Counted from the stretch's first letter, positions 39,254-49,144 are shown. The stretch is 64,000 nt of DNA from Phenylobacterium sp. NIBR 498073 (GCF_027286305.1 NZ_CP114599.1:1178001-1242000); one strand, 5' to 3'. Program-made: numbers and translations. The notes: generated by a model not told the origin, from the letters alone.

Positions 39254-40432
39254 TTACTTGGCGGCCTGCCGCACCGCTTGAGCGAACGCCATCTGCGCCT
39301 GCCAGAGCTCGTCCTTCGACGCCGCCGGCCAGGCGGAGTTGACCGCGATGACCAGCTTCTCGGCCGGATAGACGAAGATCTGCTGGCCGAAGATGCCTTC
39401 GGCCGCATAGCCGTCGGGGATGATCCACCAGAAATAGCCGTAGCCGGTCTCGATCCCGCCGGGCGGGAAAGACTGGTGGGCGCGGGTGGCGTCGGCGACC
39501 CAGCCGGCCGGCAGCACGTCCTGGCCATTGACCTTGCCGCCTTCCAGCATGAACTGGCCAAGCCGCGCGTAGTCGCGGGCGGTCATCGACATGCAGCAGC
39601 CGCCGCGTTCGTGGCCGGCCGGGTCCTTCACCCAGATGGCGTCCTGCTCCATGCCGTAGGGAGCCCAGATCTTTTCCGAGAGATAGGTCGACAGCGGCTT
39701 GCCGACGGCGTTGGAGACCAGGATCCCGGCCAGGTCGGTCTCGCCGGTCTTGTAGACGAACTTGGCTCCGGGCTCGGCCTCTCGCGGCAGCTTGCGCATG
39801 TAGCTGACGATCGGGTTCATGCCCGGCTCGCCCGGAGTCGTTCCGGCCTTGGCCACGTCGGAATTGAGGTCGGTGTAGTCCTCGTTCCACTTCACGCCCG
39901 AGGTCATGGTCAGCAGCTGGCGGACCGTCACGCCCTCATAGGCGCCGCCCTTGAGCTCGGGAATGTAGTTGGTGACGACGTCGTCCAGGCTCTTGATCTT
40001 GCCGTCCTTGATCGCCGCCCCGACCAGGGTGGCGGTGACCGACTTGGCGACCGAAAACGAGGTCCAGCGCTCAGTCGGCTTGCGATCGAGGCCGTAGCGT
40101 TCAAGCACGATCTGGCCGTCCTTCAGCACCACCACGCCGGAGGTGTTCATCGCGGTCATGTAGCCGTCGAGCGTCTGGGCCTGGCCGTTCCAGGTCCACT
40201 TGGGATCGATCTGGCGGGCGGCGAGCGGCAACTCGCGCACATGCGCGCCCCGCGGCACGACCTGAACCGGCGTGACCTTCTCCATGTTGCGATAGCCGTA
40301 GCGCTGCTGATCCGGCGTCCAGGCCAGGATCGAGCCGCCGGCTGGCGGCGGGGCAGGGTCCTGAGCCAGCGCAGCGCCATGCAATCCGCCGGCGACCGCC
40401 AAGGCCATCAGTGTGAGTCTGCTCGCGTGCAT
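39254..40432 (-). CDS. Serine hydrolase (beta-lactamase class C/esterase family)
   Basis: A 392-residue secreted serine hydrolase. A signal peptide (about 1-24) ends near AALAQ. The catalytic SxxK is SVAKS in WTSFSVAKSVTATLVG (about residue 130), and KTGETDLAG and a later HERGGCCMSMTARDYARLG region follow. Proteins of this group are more often esterases or D-peptidases than true beta-lactamases, so antibiotic resistance should not be inferred. It stands alone, divergent from the FAD oxidoreductase gene. Confidence 0.85.
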   Translation of the reverse strand: MHASRLTLMALAVAGGLHGAALAQDPAPPPAGGSILAWTPDQQRYGYRNMEKVTPVQVVPRGAHVRELPLAARQIDPKWTWNGQAQTLDGYMTAMNTSGVVVLKDGQIVLERYGLDRKPTERWTSFSVAKSVTATLVGAAIKDGKIKSLDDVVTNYIPELKGGAYEGVTVRQLLTMTSGVKWNEDYTDLNSDVAKAGTTPGEPGMNPIVSYMRKLPREAEPGAKFVYKTGETDLAGILVSNAVGKPLSTYLSEKIWAPYGMEQDAIWVKDPAGHERGGCCMSMTARDYARLGQFMLEGGKVNGQDVLPAGWVADATRAHQSFPPGGIETGYGYFWWIIPDGYAAEGIFGQQIFVYPAEKLVIAVNSAWPAASKDELWQAQMAFAQAVRQAAK

Positions 40433-40522
40433 GGGCGCCCTCCCGCTCTATTTGTGATTGATGGCCAAGCTAGACAGCGGTGGGCGGTTTGCATACCGCC
40501 GTCGTTCGGCTAGGCCTTGGCC

Positions 40523-41635
40523 ATGGCGGATTTCGATTTCGACGCGGTGGTGGTCGGGGCTGGCGCGGTGGGCTTGGCCTGCGGCTATGCGCTTAGCAAA
40601 CGTGGCTTGGTGGTCGCGGTGCTGGAGGCCGGGCCGATCATCGGCGAGGGGGTCTCGGCCCGCAATTCCGAGGTCATTCACGGCGGGCTCTACTATCCGA
40701 CAGGTTCGTTGAAGGCGCGGCTCTGCGTCCAGGGCCGGCGGGCGCTCTACGCCTTCCTCGACGCGCACAAGGTCGCCTACGATCGCTGCGGCAAGCTGGT
40801 GGTCGCGACCAACGCAGACGAGGTCGGCAGACTCGACGGCATTCTCGAGCAAGCCGAGGTCAACGACGTCGAAGGCATGGCGCGGCTGACCAAGGCCCAG
40901 GCGCTCGCGCTAGAACCGCAGCTCAACTGCGAGGCGGCGCTGATCTCGCCCGAGAGCGGCGTCTTCGACAGTCACGGCTACATGCTGGCCTTGCAGGGCG
41001 AGATCGAGGCGGCCGGCGGCGCGGTGGTCACCTCGACGCCGTTCGAGGGCGCGACGCCGCTGGACGGCGGCGGCTACAGCGTCCGCGCCGGCGGCGCCGA
41101 GCCTACCACGCTCACCGCCCGGCTGCTGATCACCGCGCCGGGCCTCTCGGCGCAGGCCGTCGCCGGCGAGATCGAGGGCTTTCCCAAGGCGAGCATCCCG
41201 CCGCTGCACTACGGCAAGGGCGTCTACTTCCGGCTCAGCGGCAAGGCGCCGTTTGCGCGGCTGATCTATCCGCCGCCGATCCCCGGCGCGCTCGGCACCC
41301 ACTATCGCCGCGACCTTGGCGGTCAGGCCGTGTTCGGCCCCGACCTGCACTATGTCGACGAGCTCGACTACAGCGTCGATCCGGCCCTGGGCGACGAGTT
41401 CTACGCCTACATCCGCAAGTTCTGGCCGAGCCTGCCGGACGGCGCCCTGGCGCCCGACTACGCCGGTATCCGGCCCAAGCTGCACGGCCCAGGCGAGCCG
41501 CAGCCCGATTTCCGCATCGACGGCCCGGAAAAGCATGGCCTGGCGGGCCTCGTCACCCTGTTCGGCATCGAGAGCCCGGGCCTGACCTCCTCGCTGGCGA
41601 TCGGCGAAGAGGTCGCGGGCCGGCTGGGGCTCTAG
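40523..41635 (+). CDS. FAD-dependent oxidoreductase (L-2-hydroxyglutarate dehydrogenase-like)
   Basis: A 370-residue DAO-family flavoprotein. The FAD fold opens [22 protein letters not shown] (shortened here: GAGAVGLA at about 10-17), followed by [21 protein letters not shown] (N-terminal substrate region), as in L2HGDH and its relatives. The C-terminus [16 protein letters not shown] closes the FAD site. It should oxidise a 2-hydroxy acid or related substrate and pass electrons to an acceptor. Start ATG 40523 follows a TTG that is less likely. Its stop overlaps that of the convergent sugar dehydrogenase. Confidence 0.85.
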   Translation: MADFDFDAVVVGAGAVGLACGYALSKRGLVVAVLEAGPIIGEGVSARNSEVIHGGLYYPTGSLKARLCVQGRRALYAFLDAHKVAYDRCGKLVVATNADEVGRLDGILEQAEVNDVEGMARLTKAQALALEPQLNCEAALISPESGVFDSHGYMLALQGEIEAAGGAVVTSTPFEGATPLDGGGYSVRAGGAEPTTLTARLLITAPGLSAQAVAGEIEGFPKASIPPLHYGKGVYFRLSGKAPFARLIYPPPIPGALGTHYRRDLGGQAVFGPDLHYVDELDYSVDPALGDEFYAYIRKFWPSLPDGALAPDYAGIRPKLHGPGEPQPDFRIDGPEKHGLAGLVTLFGIESPGLTSSLAIGEEVAGRLGL

Positions 41636-42858
41636 CCCTTCGGCGTGACCTTCAGCACCCGGCCGTTCTTGCTGTCGGTGGCGAGATAGAGCGCCCCGTC
41701 GGGGCCGACGACGACGTCGCGGATGCGCTCGTTGAGGTCGGTCAGCAGCCGCTCCTCGCCGACCACCTTGCCGTCTTGCATGACCAGCCGCACCAGCGCC
41801 TTGCTGCCCAGGCCGCCGATCAGGATGCTGCCCTTCCAGGCCGGGAACAAGTCGGCCTCATAAAAGGCCATGCCGGCCGGGGCGATCACCGGATCCCAGT
41901 AGTAGACCGGCTGCTCCATGCCCTCCTTGGCGGTCAGGCCGGCGCCGACAGGCTTGCCGGAATATTCCAGGCCATAGGTGATGGTCGGCCAGCCGTAGTC
42001 CTTGCCGGCCTGCGGCTGGTTCAGCTCGTCGCCGCCGCGCGCGCCGTGCTCGACTTCCCACAGCTTGCCGGTCTTCGGGTCGATCGCCGCCGAGAGGATG
42101 TTGCGATGGCCGTAGGACCAGATCTCCGGCCGCACGCCGGGTTTGCCCACGAACGGGTTGTCCTTCGGGATCGAGCCGTCGGAATTGATGCGGACCACCT
42201 TGCCCAGCGTGCCGTCCAGGCGTTGGGCCTGGGCGCGGCCCTCGAGGATCGAGCGCTCGCCTGTGGTGACGAACAGCGTGCCGTCCGGCGCGAACACCAG
42301 CCGCCCGCCATAGTGCTTGGTCGAGTTCATCGACGGGGTCTGGCGGAAGATGACCTGGACGTTCTCGATCCGGTCGCCGGTCAGCTTGCCGCGCGCGACG
42401 GCGGTGTTGTTAGTCCCGTCGGCGGCCGGTTCGGCGTAGCTCCAGTAGATCAGGCCGTTGTCTGGGAACTTCGGATCGACCGCCACGCCCAGCAGTCCGC
42501 CCTGGTCGGCGCCGACCACGGCGGGCAGGCCGATGATCGGGCCCGACAGCTTGCCGTCGGTTCCGAGGATCTGCAGCTGGCCGAGGTGCTTTTCGGTGAT
42601 CAGCAGCCGGCCGTCCGGCAGGAAAGCCAATCCCCACGGCATGTCCAGGCCCTCGGCCAGCGTCGTCACCTGCAGGGCGAGGTTCGACTTCACCTCCGGC
42701 GCGCGGGTCTGGCCGGCGAAGGCGGGCTGCTGGTCGGGCGCATTGGCGGGCTTGGAGGCGACCGGCGCGCCGGCCGCGCCGGACTGCGCCTGGCCTTCGG
42801 TTCCGCCGCAGGCGGCGACCAGGGCGGCGAGGGCGGTGGTGAGGACAAGACGGCGCAT
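41632..42858 (-). CDS. PQQ-dependent sugar dehydrogenase (YliI/Asd-type) lipoprotein
   Basis: A 408-residue protein with a lipoprotein signal peptide (LVAAC, Cys about 17), then a six-bladed beta-propeller of the soluble aldose sugar dehydrogenase type. Conserved blocks include [47 protein letters not shown] and [21 protein letters not shown]. These enzymes oxidise aldoses using PQQ in the periplasm. The start at 42858 has AGGAG close upstream. It lies 14 bp after asnB on the same strand. Confidence 0.88.
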   Translation of the reverse strand: MRRLVLTTALAALVAACGGTEGQAQSGAAGAPVASKPANAPDQQPAFAGQTRAPEVKSNLALQVTTLAEGLDMPWGLAFLPDGRLLITEKHLGQLQILGTDGKLSGPIIGLPAVVGADQGGLLGVAVDPKFPDNGLIYWSYAEPAADGTNNTAVARGKLTGDRIENVQVIFRQTPSMNSTKHYGGRLVFAPDGTLFVTTGERSILEGRAQAQRLDGTLGKVVRINSDGSIPKDNPFVGKPGVRPEIWSYGHRNILSAAIDPKTGKLWEVEHGARGGDELNQPQAGKDYGWPTITYGLEYSGKPVGAGLTAKEGMEQPVYYWDPVIAPAGMAFYEADLFPAWKGSILIGGLGSKALVRLVMQDGKVVGEERLLTDLNERIRDVVVGPDGALYLATDSKNGRVLKVTPKG

Positions 42859-42872
42859 CGGAACTCCTGGGG

Positions 42873-44564
42873 TCAAGTGCGGCCGGCCACGGCGGCCAAG
42901 GCGTCGCTCGGCGCGGCGCCTTCGAGGTGGATCAGCGACCAGACCGCAAAGAACAACAACGGCCAGCGCCCGGTTTCCTGCGCCGCAAAGGCGGCGTTCG
43001 CCTCCGGCCCAAGGATGCGCCTCACCGCCTCGACCTGGCCGATCCGCGCGGCGATCTCGCCGGCGCGCGGCGCGATCCAGGCGTCGACCGGCACGGTGAA
43101 GCCCTTCTTGCGGCCCCAGGGATCGGCGGCGGGGCAAGCCTGCTCCAGCCACTTGCGCAGCAGCCATTTGCCGTAGCGGCCCTGGACCTTCATGCGGTCG
43201 GGCAGGGGAAAGGCGAAGTCGGCGACCTGCGGGTCCAGAAACGGCGTGCGCCCCTCCAGCCCGTGGGCCATCAGGCAGCGGTCCAGCTTCAGCAGCAGGT
43301 CGTTGGGCAGCCAGGTGGCGATGTCGGCCCACTGGGCCCGCTGCAGGCCCGAAAGGCCCTTCGGGGCCTGGGCCGCGGCGCGCCAACGCTCGACCACGCC
43401 CTTGTCTTCGTGACGCGGTTCGGCTGGGCGTCCGCCCAGCCAGGCCGGGCGCAGGGCGCGGCGATAGCGGCCGTAGCCGCCGAACAACTCGTCGCCGCCT
43501 TCACCGGTCAGGACCACGGTCAGCGTGCCCTTGGCCGCCTCGGCCAGCTTGTAGGTCGGCAGGGTCGCGTAGTCGGCGGTCGGATCGTCCATCGCCCAGG
43601 CGACCTGCGGCAGGATCCGCCAGAAGTCCTCCTCGCCGAAGCTGGTCTCGCGCCAGTCGAGGTTCAGCGCCGCCGCCACCCGCTCGGCCTGGGCCCGCTC
43701 GTCGCGGGCGCCGGGCGCGTCGAACCCGCAGGTGAAGGCGGTGACCGGGCGCGCGTTCAGCCGCGCCATGAGGGTGGCGATGGTCGCGGAGTCGATCCCC
43801 CCGGACAGGAACAGGCCGTAGGGCACGTCCGAGCGCTGGTGCACGCGCACGCTGTTTTCCAGCACCGTGTCGAGCCGCTTGATCAGGTCTGCTTCGTCGC
43901 CGCCCCGGGCCGGCGGCCGCGCGATGACGGCCGGGTGGACTTCGCGCGGGACGATCCTGCCGTCCACCACCTCGACGATTTCGCCCGGCGCCAGGCGGCG
44001 CAGGCCCTGGAAGATCGTCTCGCCGGTCAGGGTGTAATTGAAGGCCAGAAGTTCGCGCGCCCGGTCCGGCGACAGCTCGGCCCCGATCATCCCTGCGGCC
44101 AGGAACGCGCGGGGCTCGGAGGCAAAGGCCACCGAGCCCTCGTGCTCGAGCAGATAGAGCGGCTTGATGCCGAACGGATCGCGCGCCAGCCAGGTCCGGC
44201 CGTCGTTCCCGACCAGGCAGAAGGCGTACATGCCCCTCAGTCGGTGGAAGGCGGCGGGGCCTTCCTGGGCGTAGATATGCAGCAGCGGTTCGAAGTCCGA
44301 GCCGGTGCCCATCCGGCCCTCAAGGCCGAACTCCTGCGCCAGCTCGACATAGTTGTAGATCTCGCCGTTGCCGATGACCGTGCAGCCGGCGCCGTGCAGC
44401 GGCTGCCAGCCGCCCTCCAGGTCGATGATCGACAGCCGCGCATGGGCCAGGGATCGGCCGTTCGCCTCCTCGACGAACACCCCGTCGGGGCCGCGATGGG
44501 TCAGGGCCTCGATCATCGGTCGGGCCGAACCGTTCGCGCCGAGAATCCCGGCGATGCCACACAT
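42873..44564 (-). CDS. asnB: Asparagine synthase (glutamine-hydrolysing)
   Basis: A 563-residue enzyme. The N-terminal glutamine amidotransferase begins MCGIAGILG with the catalytic Cys2, which fixes the start at 44564. The synthetase domain has the ATP pyrophosphatase motif [12 protein letters not shown] (about 255) and [16 protein letters not shown]. It converts Asp or a related carboxylate to its amide. AsnB proteins in polysaccharide loci often amidate sugars, and a one-base overlap with the upstream glycosyltransferase (TGATG) points that way, but this is inference. Confidence 0.88.
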   Translation of the reverse strand: MCGIAGILGANGSARPMIEALTHRGPDGVFVEEANGRSLAHARLSIIDLEGGWQPLHGAGCTVIGNGEIYNYVELAQEFGLEGRMGTGSDFEPLLHIYAQEGPAAFHRLRGMYAFCLVGNDGRTWLARDPFGIKPLYLLEHEGSVAFASEPRAFLAAGMIGAELSPDRARELLAFNYTLTGETIFQGLRRLAPGEIVEVVDGRIVPREVHPAVIARPPARGGDEADLIKRLDTVLENSVRVHQRSDVPYGLFLSGGIDSATIATLMARLNARPVTAFTCGFDAPGARDERAQAERVAAALNLDWRETSFGEEDFWRILPQVAWAMDDPTADYATLPTYKLAEAAKGTLTVVLTGEGGDELFGGYGRYRRALRPAWLGGRPAEPRHEDKGVVERWRAAAQAPKGLSGLQRAQWADIATWLPNDLLLKLDRCLMAHGLEGRTPFLDPQVADFAFPLPDRMKVQGRYGKWLLRKWLEQACPAADPWGRKKGFTVPVDAWIAPRAGEIAARIGQVEAVRRILGPEANAAFAAQETGRWPLLFFAVWSLIHLEGAAPSDALAAVAGRT

Positions 44565-45592
44565 CAGACCGCCCCGTAGTCGGCGAACAGCCGCCGCCAC
44601 TGGGCGACCACCGCGGCGGGCGAGAAATCGGCCTCCACCCGTTCAGAGCCGTTCTGCACCATGCGGATGCACAGCATCGGGTCGGCGATCATCCGGTTCA
44701 CAGCCTCGGCCAACGCGCCAGCGTCGTCGATGGGGACCAGCAGGCCGTCCTCCGCGTTGCGGATCAGCGCCGAAGGGCCCTGGCTGGCGGCGGCGACCAC
44801 CGGCAGCCCATGCGCCCACGACTGGATCACGACATTGCCCAGCGGCTCGTAGCGCGAGGGGAAGACGCAGATGTCGGCCGCTCGGTAGAGCGCCGAGGGA
44901 TCATTGCGCCAGCCCAGGAAGCGAACCCGCGGCGCGACGCCCAGCGCCTCGGCCATGGCCCGCAGCTTGGCTTCCAATGGCCCGGCGCCGGCGATCCAGA
45001 GGTAGGCCTCGGGAATCCGGGCCAGGGCCTCCAGCGCCACGTCGTGGGCCTTGGCCTCGTGCAGCCGGCCCATGGCCAACAGCAGCGGGACGTCCTCGGG
45101 GGTTCGCAGCTCGGCGCGGTCGGCCGGCGCGGTGTCGGGCGGGGCCAAGGCGAAGTTGGGAATGTAGCGGACCTTGCCGGCCGGCCAGCCCTGGCTCACC
45201 ACCCAGTCGGCGATGTCCTCGGTGTTGGCCACCAGCTCTTCGAAGCCCTTGTAGTACTTCAGGCTGTAATAGCCGCCCAGCCGGCCGATCCGCGCCCAGG
45301 GCCCCGACGGAGTGTGCCGCGCCGCCCGGTTCATCCAGGCCAGAGCCAGTTTCACGTCCTGGCGGCCGGCGAAGGCCTTCAGTTTCGGCCGCGTCAGCAG
45401 GTCGATGGGCCCGCCGAATCGGAAGACTCCGGTCGGGACGTCCAGCCGCCGCAGGGCCGCTTCGCGATTTGGATTGGCGCGGATAGCGGCGGCCTGCTTG
45501 ACCCCGTCGTCGGCCAGGGCCGCGATCAGATCGAGGAAATAGGTCTCCGCGCCGCCTTCGCCGGCCGTTCCCAAAAGATGCAGGACGCTCAT
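44564..45592 (-). CDS. Family 4-type glycosyltransferase
   Basis: A 342-residue GT-B enzyme. It opens MSVLHLLGTAGEGGAETYFLDL (first Rossmann domain, donor-independent Gly loop). The C-terminal GT1-type segment includes LLAMGRLHEAKAHDVALEAL and the E-x7-E-like SRYEPLGNVVIQSWAHGLPVVA (about 250-275). It should add a sugar to a lipid-linked glycan or polysaccharide on the cytoplasmic face of the membrane. Translationally coupled to asnB downstream. Confidence 0.87.
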   Translation of the reverse strand: MSVLHLLGTAGEGGAETYFLDLIAALADDGVKQAAAIRANPNREAALRRLDVPTGVFRFGGPIDLLTRPKLKAFAGRQDVKLALAWMNRAARHTPSGPWARIGRLGGYYSLKYYKGFEELVANTEDIADWVVSQGWPAGKVRYIPNFALAPPDTAPADRAELRTPEDVPLLLAMGRLHEAKAHDVALEALARIPEAYLWIAGAGPLEAKLRAMAEALGVAPRVRFLGWRNDPSALYRAADICVFPSRYEPLGNVVIQSWAHGLPVVAAASQGPSALIRNAEDGLLVPIDDAGALAEAVNRMIADPMLCIRMVQNGSERVEADFSPAAVVAQWRRLFADYGAV

Positions 45593-45717
45593 GCCGGGGC
45601 GACCCTAGTGTGGGCCGCGCTAAAACGGAATCCGCTTTTGGGCGACAGGTCGCATCCTACCCGCTTGAAGATGCGAAAAACCCAATCTATAACCCGCGCC
45701 TCGCCGAATGGCCCGGC

Positions 45718-45794
45718 GGCTGGGTAGCTCAGATGGTTAGAGCGGTGGATTCATAACCCACAGGTCGGCGGTTCGATCCCGCCCCCCGCCACCA
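45718..45794 (+). tRNA. tRNA-Met (CAT), elongator type
   Basis: A 77-nt cloverleaf with D arm GCTC/GAGC, anticodon loop TTCATAA (CAT at 45752-45754), T arm GGCGG-TTCGATC-CCGCC and encoded CCA. The acceptor stem GGCTGGG/CCCCGCC has a U4-C69 mismatch; pair 31-39 in the anticodon stem is A-C. It lacks the features of an initiator tRNA (three G-C pairs in the anticodon stem, unpaired 1-72). Confidence 0.92.
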
Positions 45795-45899
45795 CCTTTT
45801 ACAGGCGCGATTTCAAGCCCCCGTGGGGGCGGTGTCATCGCCTGATCCCTATTCCTGTTGTCTTTGCAAGGCGCACGTTCGATGTCGCGCAGAACATCG

Positions 45900-45959
45900 G
45901 TGCTGGCGGCGTCGCCAGCACCGACAAGAAAGGCGGGTCGAGCGGCATGCGCCCGACCC
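45900..45959 (-). terminator. Two hairpins downstream of the 933-residue gene
   Basis: GTGCTGGCG-GCGT-CGCCAGCAC (45900-45921) is a perfect 9-bp stem. GGGTCG (45935-45940) pairs with CGACCC (45954-45959). Read on the minus strand they follow the stop of the large gene ending at 45973. Neither is followed by a strong U-run, so termination is inferred from position. Confidence 0.45.
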
Positions 45960-45972
45960 AGGGAATCAACTG

Positions 45973-48774
45973 CTAGGCCGGCGGCGCCGTGAACAGGGTC
46001 GCCAGACCGCTGTCCGGATCGCCGGGGATCGCGTAGCGCCGGGGAGTCAGCGCGTACGAGCCGTAGTCGCCCCGGTTCGGCATGCCGGCGTTCCACTCTT
46101 CCAAGGTGCCGGCGAAGTACCACTGGTTTTGACCCCACGGGCCTGCGCCGTTCGGTCCCCAATCCGCGTTGTAGGCGAACTGCGGGCCGGTGAGGTTCGC
46201 CGGGAGCGGCAACGTATTGTCGCCCCAACCCAGCGTGATCTCGCTGATCGCGCCATGAAATGCGTCATTGCCGCTGCCGTTCGCGAACGCGAAGAATCCG
46301 TTCGCGAACATGGTCGTCATCTGGCCGACCCAGGTCCCGTCCAGCGTGCCCGTCGACGAGCTGATGTCGACCTCGTACCCGCCGTCATCCCAATACACGG
46401 CCAGCCGCTTCGCGGTCGTTTGCGTGAGCGCCGAGCCGTCGAACATCATGTGCATGGTGATGACTTTGCCGACAGGCAGATCATCCAGCAGATACGGCGC
46501 ACGAATGCTTTGGCCCACCGACCCGCCGAACGTAACCCGGAGCGCCTGCGTGGAAGCGGCGTAGACGCGGAATGTGGCCGTCGAGCCGGTAGACACGGAT
46601 ACGATATTCTCGTTCGCCGCCATCTTGGACTTCAGCATGAAGCGAACGGAGAACCGCCAACGGTTGAGCGTTTGCGAGCGCGGCGTACCACCTCCGCTGA
46701 ACTGGCGATCGGCCTTGACCGCGCCCGAGTAGGCGAGGTCTTTGGAAATCGGTCCCGCCGGGAGTTTGCCGGTGTTGTTCGTGGCGGCGCCGACCGTCAC
46801 GGTCGCTGGCGCTACCCCGCCAAGATTATGCACATAGCCGGCGCCAGGCGTGGTGTAGCCGATGGTGACCAGCTGGGTGTCGGTGGTCAGCGGAGCCGGC
46901 AGGACCGCGACGAGCGTGCGGTTGTAAGCGAACACGTTGTGGAAGGTGATCGGCTGGGCGGAGAACGCATTGGCGATCAGCGATGAGATGCCGACGCTCA
47001 GCCCGTTGACGCTGGTCACGAACGTATCCGCCGCGAGCGACCCACACTCGACGCGCTGGCCGACCCGAATTCCCGCTGCGCTGGCGACGGTGATCAGCGG
47101 GCTCGACACGTTCGTCGAGCCGCTCGACTTCACGCCGGACGCGGTCGTCGAGACAGGCGCCAGCGAGACCCCCGCGCCATCGACGGTTACGGCGAAGTCG
47201 GCTGCGACGGGCTGAGCCAGAAGTGAGAAGGGTTCGTTGAACTCGATCCAGGCATATCGAGCGTTTGCAGCCCGGCGAACCAGGGTCGGCGCGGTGGCGT
47301 CGCTGAATGCCGGCGCGTAGGTCTCGTAGTGGTCCCACACCATGAAGCGGTTGTAGGCGTAGAAGTACGGGTCGGTCGCCCGGCCACGATAGACCCACTT
47401 ATTGTAATATGTGTCGCAGTATTCGAAGAATTTCGGATTATTCCACATGGTTTCGGCGCCAAGAAGACGCGCCACCAAGACCTGTGAGAGCCAAGGGTAG
47501 CTGTTGACCGTCCGGTAGGCGAGTTCATAGGCTAGGCCGCAACTGGCGAGGTTGCTGGGTTTGGCCAGCCAGTCGACGCTGTTCTCGCTCCAGTCCGGGT
47601 AGCCGACGGGAGCCAGGCGCGTATTGATCGGCTCGTAGGGCATGCTCTCGATCATCTCGCGCGTGATCGAGAAGGTGCACATGTCTTCGGCGAAGATGCG
47701 GGCGGCGCCGCCGTCGCACCATGCCGCAAGCTTGTTGCGTTCGGTGACGTTGGCCGCGTTGCGCAGGAGCCGCGCTGCGTAAACCAGCAGAATCTTCAGC
47801 CACTGGTGCGCGCCGCCGAAGCTGAACGTGGCGCTGGACCAGCGCCTGCCGGCCTCCGTGGCGTCATAGACGTCGAGCCCCGCCTGGATCAGCCGGTACG
47901 CCACGGCGTTGCGATCGGCGGTGCTGGTCCCCGCGGTCATGGTGAACAGCATCGCCTGGCTGATGTCGTTTGCGATATCTGCGCCGTACGCCTGCTGCGC
48001 GAGGTATGGAGCGATGCCCCGCGCATACAGTTGCTGGTTCATGTAGGTCTGAAGCGGGCCAAGCTTGGCGATCAGGTCCGCGGCCGTGAGCGTCGTCGCC
48101 GCGGCGGGTTTGGCGATGCTCGGCAGCACCGTCCAATCGATGTCCGACGCGAAGAAGATCGGCGTCTTGCTCGCGCAGCCAGCCCAACGGCGGAAGGCGC
48201 CGTCCGGGGGCGTGGCGTCCAGGATGGTCAGAAGCGACACGTTCTCGAGCTTCGCGCGGCTCGATGCGTCCACCCCGTCCAGAATGGACTTCGTTTTGAC
48301 CAGAGACTTGACGCCGCTAAGGCTCAGCCCGGTCGCGCCGGGATCGAGATTGAGCGCGTGATCGTACGCGAACTCCGTCACCGACGGGGCGTAGGCCGGG
48401 GACTTTTGCAGGCTGTCGAAGCCTTGCGGAGTGACGCTTGGGTTCGCGCCGGAGCCGCCCTCGCTGCCGGGGTTGACCATGAGGCCGTGGACCCACCGTG
48501 CGGTATAGGTCTGCGCGTCGTTGTACGTGCCGTCGTCCTGGACGCTCGCCGGGACCGTACTCGTTACGACGCCACCAACGGCGAAATAGTCGCCGCTGAT
48601 GAACTTGCCGACCGGGGCCGCCGCGGCGAGGTTCCAGGTGATGCCGCGTTCGGAGAAGGTCGCGAGGTTCTCGGTCGGGGTCAGCGCCGGCGGTTCGGCG
48701 AGATTGGCGACCAGCGCTGCGTGGCCGGTCGCGATCATGTCCAGGGCGTCTTGGTTCGAAATCGTCTCTGCCAT
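45973..48774 (-). CDS. Large orphan protein with possible LamG/concanavalin-like C-terminal domain; function unknown
   Basis: A 933-residue protein starting MAETISNQDAL (AAAGGA eight bases upstream of ATG 48774). No signal peptide or membrane helix is visible. Four regions can be drawn: a beta-rich N-terminus (1-150, with GKFISGDYFAVGGVV), an alpha-helical block rich in Trp/Tyr (about 190-490, with GRRWSSATFSFGGAHQW and FMVWDHYETYAP), a Ser/Thr/Val-rich linker region (about 535-690) with a phage-fibre-like 'TVASAAGIRVGQRV' unit, and a jelly-roll-like region (about 690-895) resembling LamG/concanavalin domains. The helical block recalls polysaccharide-lyase toroids. It could be a virion-like tail protein or a carbohydrate-active surface protein. 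Base composition is locally AT-richer (47399-47450). Confidence 0.8.
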   Translation of the reverse strand: MAETISNQDALDMIATGHAALVANLAEPPALTPTENLATFSERGITWNLAAAAPVGKFISGDYFAVGGVVTSTVPASVQDDGTYNDAQTYTARWVHGLMVNPGSEGGSGANPSVTPQGFDSLQKSPAYAPSVTEFAYDHALNLDPGATGLSLSGVKSLVKTKSILDGVDASSRAKLENVSLLTILDATPPDGAFRRWAGCASKTPIFFASDIDWTVLPSIAKPAAATTLTAADLIAKLGPLQTYMNQQLYARGIAPYLAQQAYGADIANDISQAMLFTMTAGTSTADRNAVAYRLIQAGLDVYDATEAGRRWSSATFSFGGAHQWLKILLVYAARLLRNAANVTERNKLAAWCDGGAARIFAEDMCTFSITREMIESMPYEPINTRLAPVGYPDWSENSVDWLAKPSNLASCGLAYELAYRTVNSYPWLSQVLVARLLGAETMWNNPKFFEYCDTYYNKWVYRGRATDPYFYAYNRFMVWDHYETYAPAFSDATAPTLVRRAANARYAWIEFNEPFSLLAQPVAADFAVTVDGAGVSLAPVSTTASGVKSSGSTNVSSPLITVASAAGIRVGQRVECGSLAADTFVTSVNGLSVGISSLIANAFSAQPITFHNVFAYNRTLVAVLPAPLTTDTQLVTIGYTTPGAGYVHNLGGVAPATVTVGAATNNTGKLPAGPISKDLAYSGAVKADRQFSGGGTPRSQTLNRWRFSVRFMLKSKMAANENIVSVSTGSTATFRVYAASTQALRVTFGGSVGQSIRAPYLLDDLPVGKVITMHMMFDGSALTQTTAKRLAVYWDDGGYEVDISSSTGTLDGTWVGQMTTMFANGFFAFANGSGNDAFHGAISEITLGWGDNTLPLPANLTGPQFAYNADWGPNGAGPWGQNQWYFAGTLEEWNAGMPNRGDYGSYALTPRRYAIPGDPDSGLATLFTAPPA

Positions 48775-49144
48775 CAATGGTCCTTTCAAGACAGCCGACT
48801 GCGGCCGCGCCGCCGTGGCGGCTGGCTTTCGCGGCAAGGTTAAGAGAAGCGCGGCCGCGCCAGGCGGCGCGCACCCGCGGGGGTGGGCGTCAGACTAGCC
48901 AGCTGGCGGTCGCCACGGCCCTCTCGCCATGGCTGGCCGCCCCTAACGGGCCGGTGGTTGGTCTAAATTGAAGGGTGACGCCAATGTGCGGCCGGGGCGT
49001 CGCCGGCGGTCTGCTGACCTTCGCAAAGGTTAGTCGAAAAAGGCCGGCGCATCAAGAACAAATAGTGAACATTTGGCCAATCTTGGACCTGTGCGCCGGG
49101 GCCTGAGCGCCGCCAGGAAGGGCGTTGCAGAGCGTCGCGGCGGG
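48775..49144. other. 370-bp intergenic region upstream of the 933-residue gene
   Basis: No convincing gene was found. A LexA-like direct repeat GAAC-N7-GAAC (49056-49070; GTTC-N7-GTTC on the minus strand, the alphaproteobacterial SOS pattern) lies about 280 bp upstream of the large gene. A match of this kind is expected once or twice by chance in 64 kb. Small plus- and minus-strand frames of 29-42 codons exist but lack ribosome sites or overlap the box. Confidence 0.4.

Noticed and set aside
39254..40432. Beta-lactamase resistance gene
   Set aside because: Only the SxxK motif and general fold match; the group is dominated by esterases and peptidases, so resistance is not supported.
45794..49000. 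Possible integrated element with attachment sites at the tRNA-Met gene
   Set aside because: No integrase is present, and no copy of the tRNA 3' end was found on the far side of the 933-residue gene.
48963..49052. 29-codon minus-strand frame directly after the LexA-like repeat, as a possible SOS peptide
   Set aside because: The repeat lies three bases before its ATG, so transcription would begin inside the frame; there is no ribosome site and the peptide is not membrane-like.
48974..49108. 45-codon plus-strand frame (GTG start, internal ATG 48983) spanning the LexA-like repeat
   Set aside because: It overlaps the putative operator and shows no domain or codon bias beyond background.
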